Source: Candidatus Krumholzibacteriia bacterium
Lineage (GTDB): Bacteria > Krumholzibacteriota > Krumholzibacteriia > LZORAL124-64-63
Length of the DNA stretch: 34,406 bases
Direction of reading: 5' to 3'
Assembly (NCBI GenBank): GCA_016744705.1
Contig: JADGDU010000034.1
Location: 1 to 34,406, forward strand
Shown here: positions 1-8,425 of the stretch, in pieces
How the letters are laid out: each line of letters opens with the position of its first letter
How positions within the stretch are numbered: position 1 is the first letter of the stretch
The notes under the pieces: generated by a model
What the model was told of the DNA's origin: nothing
The model's input: the letters and a program-made list of their open reading frames with translations, nothing else
The model's database searches: none
Position numbers and translations under genes: made by a program

Positions 1-1701
1 CACTCCCAGCTTTTTCCCGATGCTACCCAGATTGTCCCCACTCTTTACCTTGTAAGTTACCCGCTGGTAACCGGAAGGGGGCACGTAATGGCCTTTTTCT
101 GCTGCTCGGCTACGGGCCAATTGAGTCAGTTGCGCTGGCATGGGGATCAAAAGCTGATCTCCTGGTCGGATAAGGTGCACGTCTTTCATCTTATTCAAGG
201 CAGCAACATCATCCACCGTAGTCCCATATTTGCGGGCGATGATTCCCAGATTTTCTCCGCGCTGAACTTTATGGCGACGCCAGGTTAATCGCTTGTCCAA
301 GGGCACTTTGCTCAAAGCTGCGGTGGCCTTATTCCCTTTTCCCTTGGGCACTCGAATGGGGTAACCCTTCATGCCTGGAGGACTGGCTTCCCGCAGGAGG
401 GCAGGGTTCAGTAAGATCACATCCTGGACAGGAACGTCAGCGCATTTGGCCATGAGTTCCAAATCGGTGGCATCCCTGACCTTGACGATATCGTATTGCA
501 GCGAGGGCACGGAATTGTTTTTGAATCCATATTTTTCAGGGTTTTCACCAATTCGTGCGGCAGCAATAAATTTGGGAACATAGGCCGTTGTCTGAGAGGG
601 TAAGCGCATGTCCCAGAAATTATCATGACCATGTTGCCGAATGCGTCGGGACACTCTGTTTTCACCAGAGTTATAGGAAGCCAAAACAAGAGCCCAGTCG
701 CCAAACCGGCCATGCAGACGTTCCAAGTATTTGGCGGCCGCATGGGTGGACATTTCCAGATCCCGGCGTTCGTCGATCCACCAGTTTTGCTTCAAATTGT
801 AAGCTTTACCTGTGGCTGGCATAAACTGCCAAGGGCCCATGGCGCCCACACCGGATTCCGCACCACTGCTTAGGCCACTTTCGATCACGGCCAGATAAAT
901 TAACTGCGGTGGCAGGCCATATTCTTCAAGCACAGAATTGACCAGTTTCTGGCTGGCGTTTTTTCGGTCCAGCCAAATTTGAAAATTACGGTGACCACGT
1001 CCAGAAAAATAAGTCACCCATTTGCTAACAGCCTGGTTATCAACTTTCAGCAAATCTACCGTAAAGGCGGGCAGGGTCATTCCCGTAGCGGGCACAAGAG
1101 AATCAGGAAAAGCGAAATTACCCAAGCGCACGTATTCAGTTGTTAGAAGAGAGTCACTCTGGGCGGGATCACCCGCAAAAGCTGTTTTCTCTGCCAAGAT
1201 CCCATCCAGAAACCAAGTTTGGCGCTGAATACTGAGCAAAGACGCAACATAAAGGGAATCCGTATGGGAGGGCAGTGGTTTCATGGACTGGTCTTCCAAG
1301 ACGAACAAATGATCTTGAGCCAGAGCCAATTGGTTTTCCGACAACAGGTTCATCGTGGTATCCAAGAGGTCTGAAAGATCTTCCAGGGATGCATAGCCCT
1401 GGGGCCCCAGAGGCAATTCAAACGAATTCGGATTCTCAGGTGGGTCCAGCAATTCCAGGTCAGTGAGAGTAGAATCTAGCTCTCCATTGAGATATTTGTG
1501 TGCAGGATTATCCAGCTGCAGGGAAGCTGAATCAGGGGGTGGGGTAGATGGGTCGTAGCTATCGGGTACGCCACTTCCACTGGTGCAACCGGACATCACC
1601 ACAAGTGAAAAGGAGATCAAAAAAGTCACTTGCAGGGTTCGACTAAGCAATAAGTCTCGAAAGTAACCTTTTCTGATTAAAACATTTAACTTAAGCGTCA
1701 T
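1..1701 (-). CDS. Membrane-bound lytic murein transglycosylase (MltD-like lipoprotein with LysM repeats), C-terminus cut by window edge
   Basis: The 567 visible residues cleave peptidoglycan glycan strands, probably from the periplasmic face of a membrane. A signal peptide ends in a lipobox-like VVMSGC around residue 39, so this is probably a lipoprotein. A GH23/SLT domain follows, with LAVIESGL (catalytic Glu274), GAMGPWQFMPATG and LASYNSGENRVSRR. After it come a divergent LysM-like segment, a full LysM (starts HKVQRGENLGIIARKYG) and a second LysM (YKVKSGDNLGSIGKKLG) that runs off the window. This order matches MltD. The roughly 200 residues between lipobox and SLT domain carry nothing I recognise. 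I chose the ATG at 1701 because GGAG lies about 9 nt upstream; an in-frame ATG at 1716 is the alternative. It is divergent from the GGDEF gene, and a sigma54-like promoter lies upstream at 1844-1859. Confidence 0.93.
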   Translation of the reverse strand, partial: MTLKLNVLIRKGYFRDLLLSRTLQVTFLISFSLVVMSGCTSGSGVPDSYDPSTPPPDSASLQLDNPAHKYLNGELDSTLTDLELLDPPENPNSFELPLGPQGYASLEDLSDLLDTTMNLLSENQLALAQDHLFVLEDQSMKPLPSHTDSLYVASLLSIQRQTWFLDGILAEKTAFAGDPAQSDSLLTTEYVRLGNFAFPDSLVPATGMTLPAFTVDLLKVDNQAVSKWVTYFSGRGHRNFQIWLDRKNASQKLVNSVLEEYGLPPQLIYLAVIESGLSSGAESGVGAMGPWQFMPATGKAYNLKQNWWIDERRDLEMSTHAAAKYLERLHGRFGDWALVLASYNSGENRVSRRIRQHGHDNFWDMRLPSQTTAYVPKFIAAARIGENPEKYGFKNNSVPSLQYDIVKVRDATDLELMAKCADVPVQDVILLNPALLREASPPGMKGYPIRVPKGKGNKATAALSKVPLDKRLTWRRHKVQRGENLGIIARKYGTTVDDVAALNKMKDVHLIRPGDQLLIPMPAQLTQLARSRAAEKGHYVPPSGYQRVTYKVKSGDNLGSIGKKLGV

Positions 1702-1843
1702 CCTTGACTGCTCCATTTTGTAAGAATTCAATTTGCGGGAACCATGGTTGCCCTCGATTGTTCACTCTGCAACAACATTGAAAATGATGCAGACTATCAT
1801 CAAGGATGAATATTCCCGGTAGTTCCATATTTGTATAAAAAGT

Positions 1844-1859
1844 AGCAATAGAAGTGCCA
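1844..1859 (-). promoter_or_regulatory. Sigma54 (RpoN)-type promoter candidate for the lytic transglycosylase gene
   Basis: Read on the minus strand the site is TGGCAC-TTCTA-TTGCT. It fits the -24/-12 consensus TGGCAC-N5-TTGCW, with the invariant GG and GC exactly 10 nt apart. Transcription would start near 1833, leaving a leader of about 130 nt before the ATG at 1701. It lies in an intergenic region and points the right way. A 14-bp palindrome at 1899-1912, centred about 72 bp upstream of the predicted start, is placed where an activator could bind. No rpoN gene or activator is in the window. Confidence 0.6.
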
Positions 1860-1877
1860 TTTATTCAAGTAAAGGGG

Positions 1878-1906
1878 TTGATTATTTCCCTACATTATGT
1901 AATAAT
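1878..1906 (+). promoter_or_regulatory. Sigma70-like promoter candidate for the GGDEF gene
   Basis: TTGATT (1878-1883) and AATAAT (1901-1906) are separated by 17 nt, matching the -35 at 4/6 and the -10 at 5/6. The start site would fall near 1913, about 36 nt before the chosen ATG at 1949. The -10 lies within the palindrome at 1899-1912. The region is AT-rich, so chance similarity is possible. Confidence 0.4.
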
Positions 1907-1912
1907 TATTAC
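1899..1912. promoter_or_regulatory. Perfect 14-bp palindrome, operator candidate
   Basis: GTAATAATTATTAC is its own reverse complement. It covers the predicted -10 of the GGDEF promoter and is centred about 72 bp upstream of the predicted sigma54 start of the divergent transglycosylase. A dimeric DNA-binding protein here could affect both genes; that is inference. AT-rich palindromes arise by chance more often than mixed ones. Confidence 0.4.
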
Positions 1913-1948
1913 CATCTTGTAATGCGAAAGGAGGGATTCAGTCACAAT

Positions 1949-3376
1949 ATGGAAAATCTGGAACTGGCATTAAGGAATTTACTGACTAAGGATTTACCAC
2001 TTGATAAAGCGGGGCCGCACTTGCGCCATGCTGTCAAGCGGGCCTTGGCTGTGGGAAACAGTGCCCAGATGTTATCCGCTACCCGTACTCTTGTGGCTGA
2101 CTTGATCCGTCGCAATGTTTTGTTGAGAGTTGCTGTCGAAGGTCAAGGTGGCCTCGACATGTCGTACTGCATGGTTAAAGATACCAACCGCTTGGTTAAC
2201 CTGGCATTTTTAGGTGAAGAGCATGGCGTGGCTTCCTTCCATCCAACTACTTCTGATGCCGCTCCTTTTTCCGAGGATCCCAGCCACGAATCCAGAGGCG
2301 GGTCCAGTTTGTCTGAATTTGCTGGAATGCTCGGCGCCATGGAGCATGCCCAGGATTTAGAAATTGGGTTTCCACAATCAGGCGAAACGGGAGTCATTCT
2401 CAGCAGCATTCTGCGCCTTCTGGCTCGCTTCACACCCCAATTTGATCTTTATGTATTGCTCTTTGAGGATGAAATTCTGCCTGAAGATCCTCATCGCATT
2501 TTCACCGTCACCAGCACTGATTTAGCTTCTGGTTGGATGGCTGTCCGGCAGCCTTTGCATTCGGCTTGGATTCCTTCTCCCGCTGAACTGCCAGGTTTCA
2601 TTCAGAATCATGCCGCTCAACACCCTTCCCGGGGGCAACTCTCATCGGCCGTGGCGGTCCCTTTGATGGAGCCTGGAGATGTGGAAGCCAACCCGGAATC
2701 CGGATGTGAGTTGGGCCTGCTTTTCTTGGTCGCTCACGAAGACTGGGACAGAAGCCCTCTGCTGCGCCTGGCCAAGCGCCTTTCTCGATTTGTCACCCGG
2801 CGTTGGCAACACCAAAGGGAAGTGAATCAAAGAATTCACACTGATAGCCTGACTAAGGTTTATAACAGAGCCTTCTTTGACAGCCAATTTACTTTGGAAT
2901 TGGAAAGGGCCAGGCGATCCGAACAGCCACTTTCTTTGGTTATTTGTGACTTGGATCACTTCAAAAGCATCAACGACCGTTACCTGCACCATAACGGGGA
3001 CCGGGTTTTAAAAATGGTGGCACGCCGCCTGCGTGAAGAATTACGTCGAATTGACCACGTCTGCCGTATTGGGGGAGAAGAATTTGCCCTGATTCTACCC
3101 GACACCTCTCATGAGTCTGCGTTGGAAGTGATGGATCGACTGGTCAAGGCCCCCTTCCTAGAAGAGATCATCCACCAAGGTGAAATCATCGACGTGAGTG
3201 TGACCTTCTCCTTCGGGGCCATCACTTTTCCCGAAGCGGGAACTGATGCCTTCGAACTATACCGTAAGGCTGACGCCATGCTTTTCCTCTCCAAGGATTT
3301 GGGCCGCAACCAATGTCATTTCTGGAGCAGCGAAGGGGATCATATTCAATTGCTGCCCAATGCCTCCGCCGACTGA
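1949..3376 (+). CDS. Diguanylate cyclase (GGDEF domain) with N-terminal GAF-like region
   Basis: The 475-residue protein is predicted to make cyclic di-GMP from two GTP. The C-terminal GGDEF domain (about 295-465) begins DSLTKVYNR (from 299) and contains CDLDHFKSIND and an intact GGEEF active loop (375-379). An RRID inhibitory I-site (366-369) lies five residues before the loop, so product inhibition is expected. Residues about 140-290 look like a divergent GAF-type sensor; the first 130 residues match nothing I know. No membrane segment is evident, so it is probably cytoplasmic. The start at 1949 follows AAAGGAGGG (1927-1935), a strong SD but at a long 13-nt spacing; an in-frame ATG at 1922 has no SD. 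It is divergent from a transglycosylase and runs directly into comEC. Confidence 0.9.
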   Translation: MENLELALRNLLTKDLPLDKAGPHLRHAVKRALAVGNSAQMLSATRTLVADLIRRNVLLRVAVEGQGGLDMSYCMVKDTNRLVNLAFLGEEHGVASFHPTTSDAAPFSEDPSHESRGGSSLSEFAGMLGAMEHAQDLEIGFPQSGETGVILSSILRLLARFTPQFDLYVLLFEDEILPEDPHRIFTVTSTDLASGWMAVRQPLHSAWIPSPAELPGFIQNHAAQHPSRGQLSSAVAVPLMEPGDVEANPESGCELGLLFLVAHEDWDRSPLLRLAKRLSRFVTRRWQHQREVNQRIHTDSLTKVYNRAFFDSQFTLELERARRSEQPLSLVICDLDHFKSINDRYLHHNGDRVLKMVARRLREELRRIDHVCRIGGEEFALILPDTSHESALEVMDRLVKAPFLEEIIHQGEIIDVSVTFSFGAITFPEAGTDAFELYRKADAMLFLSKDLGRNQCHFWSSEGDHIQLLPNASAD

Positions 3377-5865
3377 CCAAATTTTCTTCGATACTACCCT
3401 CCACCAAATATTGGGCCCTGACCTGGAGTGTTATTCATCTGCTCACGTTCACCTATGGTGGATGGATTTGTGGCTTATGGGGGGTGACCTCTGAAGAGTT
3501 CGATATTTCGATTCGAAGAAGTCTAGTGATCTTAAGCGCCCTCTTGCCTGGCCTGCTCTTGGTGAGCAGAAGGCCACTTTGGATCCTTATGATTTGGGTT
3601 ATGGTGGGGGGCTCGGGCTTAACTAGCGGCTACTTGGAGGCCTCGGGTCGGAATCTTAAACGGAGTGCAACGGCACCGGGAGTGATGGAGCCGGCAACCC
3701 TAGTTTCTTTCCATGCCAAAGCACTCATTCGGTCCACAGGGTGGGCTACCCAAACCCCCCGAGGACTTTGGCGGTATCCCGCTGTTATTCTGGCATCATC
3801 AAACCCAGATATAAACAATCATCAGAAGTTGGAAGCCAAACGAGGCGAAGGCATCCTCATTTCTGGAAAGAACAAGCCTCCCTTGCCAGGGGAGATGCGA
3901 GCTCTGGCATTAAAGATTTCCATTCCTACCAATGGAGATTTGCCTGGAATGTTTGATTATCGACTATTTCTGGCTGGTCGAAATATCCTTTGGCAAGGCA
4001 AGGTTTTGGATGAATTGATCATTCCCTCTATGGGTGGTATTCCATGGTTTTACCGCATGGTCCTCAATCCCATCCGAAATTCCATTCTTTCAAATATCCA
4101 AATTCAGCTACCTCCTTTGGAAGCATCGCTGGCCGCAGCAGTGCTTCTGGGGGCCAAAGATGGGACCAGCAAAGCCGCCAGTACCCCGTTTGCTGATCTG
4201 GGCCTAGCTCACCTATTTGCCGTCAGCGGTTTGCATGTGGGAGTATTGTTGGGGTTGTTTCTATTGCCCGGTAAACTCTTTGGAATTTCACCCTGGCAAA
4301 AATGGATTTCCCTGGGGTTGATTTTACCAATTTATGCCTTGTTGACCGGATTGCCTGGCAGTGTGGTCCGGGCTGCCGGCTTGGCTATTCTGGCCACTGC
4401 CAGTTACCCCTTTGGCCGCCAGGGCAACCCTCTTCATTTCCTGGGAATTCTATTTTGGGCCTCTACCATCTGGCAACCGGATCAAGTCCTGGATATTGGC
4501 GTTAGGTTGAGCTATGCAGCGGCTGCAGGAATCTTGGCATTCACTTCCATAACCCGGAACATTGATTATCCACGTTCGGGCTGGCGAGGATTCATTCTGG
4601 GTGGACTCTTTATTAGTCTGGCAGCCCAATGGTCCACTTTACCCATGGTTTCCACCTCTTTTGGCCGTATCAGCCTGATTTCTCCCTTGGCCAATCTGCT
4701 GGCCGTGCCAACCTTTGGGTTAGGGGTGTGGTTTGTTGTTTTGAGCCTGGGGCTTTCATATATACCCTGGAATTTGGCGGATGTGTTTTCGTCCTGGGCT
4801 TGGCTCGTATTCCGGGCTCTGGAAGCTTCGGTACAATTCTCCCAAGTGAAAACGGGGGGAGTCAATTTGGGATTGCCGGCACCGACACCCATGGTGATCC
4901 TAACCTGGATCATCCTGACTGCCATCTCCCTGATTTCACTGTACCGGATGTCCACTGGTAAGATCTCGTTCCAACAAATGATGTTGATCCTGCCAGCCAT
5001 CACCCTGGCCATGTTAGCTTTGTACCACAATCCGCCAGGTAGATCTTTTTTCAGAAAAGGACCCGAAGTTTGGCAATTTGATGTTGGTCAGGGTGATTGT
5101 TCACTTATCCGTTTTCCTGATGGCTGGACTGCCATGATTGACACTGGTGGACGATTCGGGTTTACGGGAAACAATAAGGCTGGCCCTCTTAGCCGGACTA
5201 TTTATCCTTGGCTAAAGCGAAATGGAATCAGACATTTGGATGCTGTCATTCTCACCCACGGGCATCTGGACCACACTGGAGGGGCTTCTTTTCTCAACTC
5301 TCAATCAACGGTTAAGCAATGGTTAGGAGCAGGGGAAGCTTTTCATGCGTTGCTGCCCGATACTGCCGGATTATTACTGTCCCAATCCGTACATGGCCAA
5401 ATTTTACACTCGTGGGAAGACTGGACACTGCGTTTGTATTTTCCTCTGAATGAAATGCCTGAGCACTTGCATGAAAATGATTACTCCATAGTCACGGCTC
5501 TCAGGCATCAGGAAAGAACCCAATTTTTATGGAGCGGGGACCTTGAAGTGGATGGCGAAACTCACTTACTACAAGGACCAGGACCCGGAGGAGGTACCCG
5601 GGTCTGGAAAGCCGGGCACCATGGCAGTAATACATCCGGCAGCCAGCCATTTCTGGATATCATCAAACCAGAACTCATTCTCATCAGTTGTGGAATTGGA
5701 AATCGGTACAAACACCCAAGTCATGAATTTTATGTGGTTTGCGAGGATACGATTCCTGTAGTCAGAACCGATTTGCACGGGAGCATTCATTTACTGTTCG
5801 GGGATAATGGGCAAATTTGGTGGGAATCAAAAATCAATAGTGGCCATTTGTCCGCGGTCCCTTGA
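3313..5865 (+). CDS. comEC: ComEC/Rec2-family DNA internalisation protein
   Basis: An 850-residue polytopic membrane protein of the family that passes single-stranded DNA across the inner membrane during natural transformation. Hydrophobic segments near the N-terminus are followed by the Competence domain (about 250-530, containing LAHLFAVSGLHVGVLLGLF) with many further membrane spans. A C-terminal metallo-beta-lactamase domain (about 590-840) has THGHLDHTGG (H649, H651, D653, H654) and AGHHGSN (767-773), so its metal site looks intact. Length is normal for the full three-domain form. The ATG at 3313 overlaps the end of the diguanylate cyclase gene by 64 nt and has only a weak SD. A GTG at 3484 is possible but would remove the first predicted membrane helix. 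No other competence gene is in the window. Confidence 0.93.
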   Translation: MSFLEQRRGSYSIAAQCLRRLTKFSSILPSTKYWALTWSVIHLLTFTYGGWICGLWGVTSEEFDISIRRSLVILSALLPGLLLVSRRPLWILMIWVMVGGSGLTSGYLEASGRNLKRSATAPGVMEPATLVSFHAKALIRSTGWATQTPRGLWRYPAVILASSNPDINNHQKLEAKRGEGILISGKNKPPLPGEMRALALKISIPTNGDLPGMFDYRLFLAGRNILWQGKVLDELIIPSMGGIPWFYRMVLNPIRNSILSNIQIQLPPLEASLAAAVLLGAKDGTSKAASTPFADLGLAHLFAVSGLHVGVLLGLFLLPGKLFGISPWQKWISLGLILPIYALLTGLPGSVVRAAGLAILATASYPFGRQGNPLHFLGILFWASTIWQPDQVLDIGVRLSYAAAAGILAFTSITRNIDYPRSGWRGFILGGLFISLAAQWSTLPMVSTSFGRISLISPLANLLAVPTFGLGVWFVVLSLGLSYIPWNLADVFSSWAWLVFRALEASVQFSQVKTGGVNLGLPAPTPMVILTWIILTAISLISLYRMSTGKISFQQMMLILPAITLAMLALYHNPPGRSFFRKGPEVWQFDVGQGDCSLIRFPDGWTAMIDTGGRFGFTGNNKAGPLSRTIYPWLKRNGIRHLDAVILTHGHLDHTGGASFLNSQSTVKQWLGAGEAFHALLPDTAGLLLSQSVHGQILHSWEDWTLRLYFPLNEMPEHLHENDYSIVTALRHQERTQFLWSGDLEVDGETHLLQGPGPGGGTRVWKAGHHGSNTSGSQPFLDIIKPELILISCGIGNRYKHPSHEFYVVCEDTIPVVRTDLHGSIHLLFGDNGQIWWESKINSGHLSAVP

Positions 5866-5890
5866 CACCCATCAGGTGTGGATTTAAGAT
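5862..5890 (+). promoter_or_regulatory. Sigma70-like promoter for purC-purH
   Basis: A perfect TTGACA (5862-5867), a 17-nt spacer and TAAGAT (5885-5890, 4/6). The -35 overlaps the comEC stop codon. A start site near 5897 leaves a leader of about 57 nt before purC. Confidence 0.55.
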
Positions 5891-5953
5891 GCCGCTTCCA
5901 ACCCGTCCATTTCATCGGCCGGTTCCTTCCGGTCCAACCCACAGGGGAGTTTC

Positions 5954-6859
5954 ATGGGAGCCTTACGCAGCACCCGGGACCTCGGTCTGACGCCCGATTA
6001 TGAGGGCAAAGTCCGGGATATGTTTGATCTTGGCGATTCTTTTCTCATTGTCACCACAGACCGCATTTCTGCCTTTGATGTGATCATGAACGATGTCGTT
6101 CCTGGCCGGGGCGTTGTCCTGAATGTCATGAGCCTGGCTTGGTATGATCATTTTGCTGACCTCGTACCTAACCATCTGATCACCGCTGACGCTTCTAAAT
6201 TCCCTGCTCCTTTCAACACCCATGCGGCGGCCCTTGGCGGACGATCCATGTTGGTTAAAAAGGCCGATCGTTTCCCCGTTGAATGTGTAGTGCGGGGATA
6301 CATTGCGGGCTCCGGCTGGAAAAGCTATGGCCAGGATGGAACCATCTGCGGGCACCAATTGCCCGAAGGCTTGGCTCTGGCCCAAAAGCTTCCCCAGGCC
6401 CTCTTTACTCCATCCACCAAAGAAGACGAAGGGCATGATGAAAACATTCCTTTCTCCACGGTGGTGGAAATGATTGGTCAGGAACAGGCTGACAAACTGC
6501 AAAAGCTTAGCCTTGAGCTTTATCGCCAGGGGTCCGATTTCGCCGAACCCTTCGGTGTGATTCTCGCCGATACAAAGTTCGAATTTGGAATGATCGAAGG
6601 GAAGATAACCCTCATTGATGAAGTCCTGACCCCTGACTCCAGCCGTTTCTGGCCTGCCAGCGAGCACAAAGCAGGGCAGGAGCCACCCAGTTGGGACAAA
6701 CAAATTCTGCGGAATTATCTGGAAACTCTGGACTGGGATCACGAGCCACCGGCCCCATCCATACCCCAGGAAATTCTGGATCAAACATTCCGTCGCTACC
6801 ATGAGGTTTTGGAAATTCTGTTTCCCCTGGAGGCCCAAAAATGGCAAGCCTTCCTGTAG
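5954..6859 (+). CDS. purC: Phosphoribosylaminoimidazole-succinocarboxamide synthase (SAICAR synthetase)
   Basis: A 301-residue cytoplasmic enzyme that joins CAIR and aspartate using ATP, giving SAICAR in purine synthesis. Family hallmarks are GKVRDMFDLGD near the N-terminus (ATP-binding hairpin), TTDRISAFDVIM, VECVVRGYIAGSGWKSY, and DTKFEFG followed by LIDEVLTPDSSRFWP. The length matches the longer 290-310 residue form of PurC rather than the roughly 240-residue E. coli form. GGGGAG (5944-5949) precedes the ATG. The last 19 nt overlap purH, so the two are probably cotranscribed from the promoter at 5862-5890. Confidence 0.97.
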   Translation: MGALRSTRDLGLTPDYEGKVRDMFDLGDSFLIVTTDRISAFDVIMNDVVPGRGVVLNVMSLAWYDHFADLVPNHLITADASKFPAPFNTHAAALGGRSMLVKKADRFPVECVVRGYIAGSGWKSYGQDGTICGHQLPEGLALAQKLPQALFTPSTKEDEGHDENIPFSTVVEMIGQEQADKLQKLSLELYRQGSDFAEPFGVILADTKFEFGMIEGKITLIDEVLTPDSSRFWPASEHKAGQEPPSWDKQILRNYLETLDWDHEPPAPSIPQEILDQTFRRYHEVLEILFPLEAQKWQAFL

Positions 6860-8364
6860 GTCAGGGGCCCCGGGCACTGCTCAGTGTGACGAATAAATCC
6901 GGGTTGGAAGATCTTGCCAGGGCTCTTCTGGTTCATGACTACCAATTGATTGCCAGTGGTGGCACGGCCAGCTTTTTACGGGAACTGGACATTCCTGTAA
7001 CCGGAGTCAGCGACCTGACCGGTTATCCGGAAATTTTTGCAGGCCGAGTCAAAACCCTGCATCCGGTTATTCATGGCGGAATTCTCGGTCCCAGCCGGGA
7101 TAGTTTTGCAGAAACCAAGGAGCTGGGCATTGAGCCCATCGATGTGGTGGTGGTCAATCTTTACCGTTTCGAGGACGCCCTGGCAAAGGGAGCCAGCGAG
7201 GCTGAAACAGTAGAACAAATCGACATTGGAGGGCCCACTCTGTTGCGGGCCGCGGCCAAGAACTTTGAGAGGGTGACTGTTCTCTGTAATCCTTCTTATT
7301 ACCCTGAGTTTTGTCAGCAATTGGAAAGTCATAACGGAGGCAGCGACCGTATTTTTCGTCGCCGGATGGCAGCGGAAACCTTTCGTATGATTGAGAAATA
7401 CGACCAAGCCATTAGCGGATGGTTTGAAAATTTGACCCAAACATCTGCCGGTCTTTCTCTGCGCTATGGAGAAAACCCTCATCAAAGTGCGTCGCTCATT
7501 TTGCCAGGTTCCAAACTGGATTCCGTGGGGATCCAGCAACATGGTGGAAAAGAACTTTCATACAACAACCTGGTTGATCTCGTGGCGGCAGTGAAGCTCA
7601 TGGGAGACTTCCAAGAGCCTTGCTGTGGTATTTTGAAGCACACCAACCCATGTGGGTTTGGTCTTGGTGCGGGAGCCCAGGGATTGAACCGCGCTTTGCG
7701 CTGTGATCCGGTCTCAGCTTTTGGGGGAATCTTTGCGTTTAATAGCGAAGTGGACCTGGAAACTGCTGGCATTCTTGCCAAGAAATTCTTGGAAATCATC
7801 ATTGCCCCATCCTTCTCGGATGAGGCCCTGGAAAAGCTCACCAAGAAAAAGAACGTTCGGGTGTTAACCGTTGATTTTCCAGCATTTCTGGCTTCCACCA
7901 AAGGCAAGACCCGATCTTGGGGTCAGTTGGTTCTGGCTCAGGAAGAGGACGCGGGCTTCAGTGAACTGGAAGACATGAAGGTGGTGGCTGGCGATTCCCC
8001 CGACCCTCAGACTATGACCGCCCTCGAGATGGTTTGGAAAGTGTGCAAGCATGGCAAAAGCAACGCCATTGTTTTGGGTGATCTGCACGCTACCCTGGGT
8101 CTTGGTTTTGGCCAAATGAGTCGTGTCGATAGCACCGAACTGGCCATTATGAAGGCGGCCAATCAAGGCCTGGACATACAGGGCTGTGTGGTGGCATCCG
8201 ATGGCTTTTTCCCCTTCCCCGATGGCATTGAAAAATTGGCGTCCGCAGGGGCCAGGGCCATCATTGCCCCCGGTGGAAGCATTCGTGATGATGAAGTAGC
8301 CGCCGCAGCGTCCCAATTGGGAGTGACCTTAATCCTGACAGGACGCCGGCATTTCAACCACTGA
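6841..8364 (+). CDS. purH: Bifunctional AICAR formyltransferase / IMP cyclohydrolase
   Basis: A 507-residue enzyme carrying out the last two steps to IMP. Residues about 9-145 form the MGS-like IMP cyclohydrolase domain (LLSVTNKSGLEDLA, LIASGGTASFLRE, GRVKTLHPVIHGGIL). The rest is the AICAR transformylase domain, with RYGENPHQ, the catalytic-type Lys266-His267 in LKHTNPCGFG, and DPVSAFGGIFAFN. Length is close to the usual 510-530. GGAGG at 6829-6833, 7 nt before the ATG and inside the purC coding sequence, supports the overlapping start. Both catalytic halves look intact. A 12-bp hairpin follows at 8383-8410. Confidence 0.97.
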   Translation: MASLPVGQGPRALLSVTNKSGLEDLARALLVHDYQLIASGGTASFLRELDIPVTGVSDLTGYPEIFAGRVKTLHPVIHGGILGPSRDSFAETKELGIEPIDVVVVNLYRFEDALAKGASEAETVEQIDIGGPTLLRAAAKNFERVTVLCNPSYYPEFCQQLESHNGGSDRIFRRRMAAETFRMIEKYDQAISGWFENLTQTSAGLSLRYGENPHQSASLILPGSKLDSVGIQQHGGKELSYNNLVDLVAAVKLMGDFQEPCCGILKHTNPCGFGLGAGAQGLNRALRCDPVSAFGGIFAFNSEVDLETAGILAKKFLEIIIAPSFSDEALEKLTKKKNVRVLTVDFPAFLASTKGKTRSWGQLVLAQEEDAGFSELEDMKVVAGDSPDPQTMTALEMVWKVCKHGKSNAIVLGDLHATLGLGFGQMSRVDSTELAIMKAANQGLDIQGCVVASDGFFPFPDGIEKLASAGARAIIAPGGSIRDDEVAAAASQLGVTLILTGRRHFNH

Positions 8365-8382
8365 CCTGAGAGCAACTCCAGA

Positions 8383-8410
8383 CCCCGGATGGGAACTATC
8401 CCGTCCGGGG
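8383..8410 (+). terminator. Strong hairpin after purH (terminator-like, no real T-tract)
   Basis: The arms CCCCGGATGGGA (8383-8394) and TCCCGTCCGGGG (8399-8410) form a 12-bp stem with one G-U pair and an ACTA loop. Only TTT follows, after CGGCG, so this is not a canonical intrinsic terminator. It may mark or protect the 3' end of the purCH mRNA. Confidence 0.45.
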
Positions 8411-8425
8411 CGGCGTTTAAAGAGA

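Noticed and set aside
5963..6877. A 304-codon open frame on the minus strand opposite purC
   Set aside because: purC is certain in the plus frame, and the antisense product has no recognisable domain or SD.
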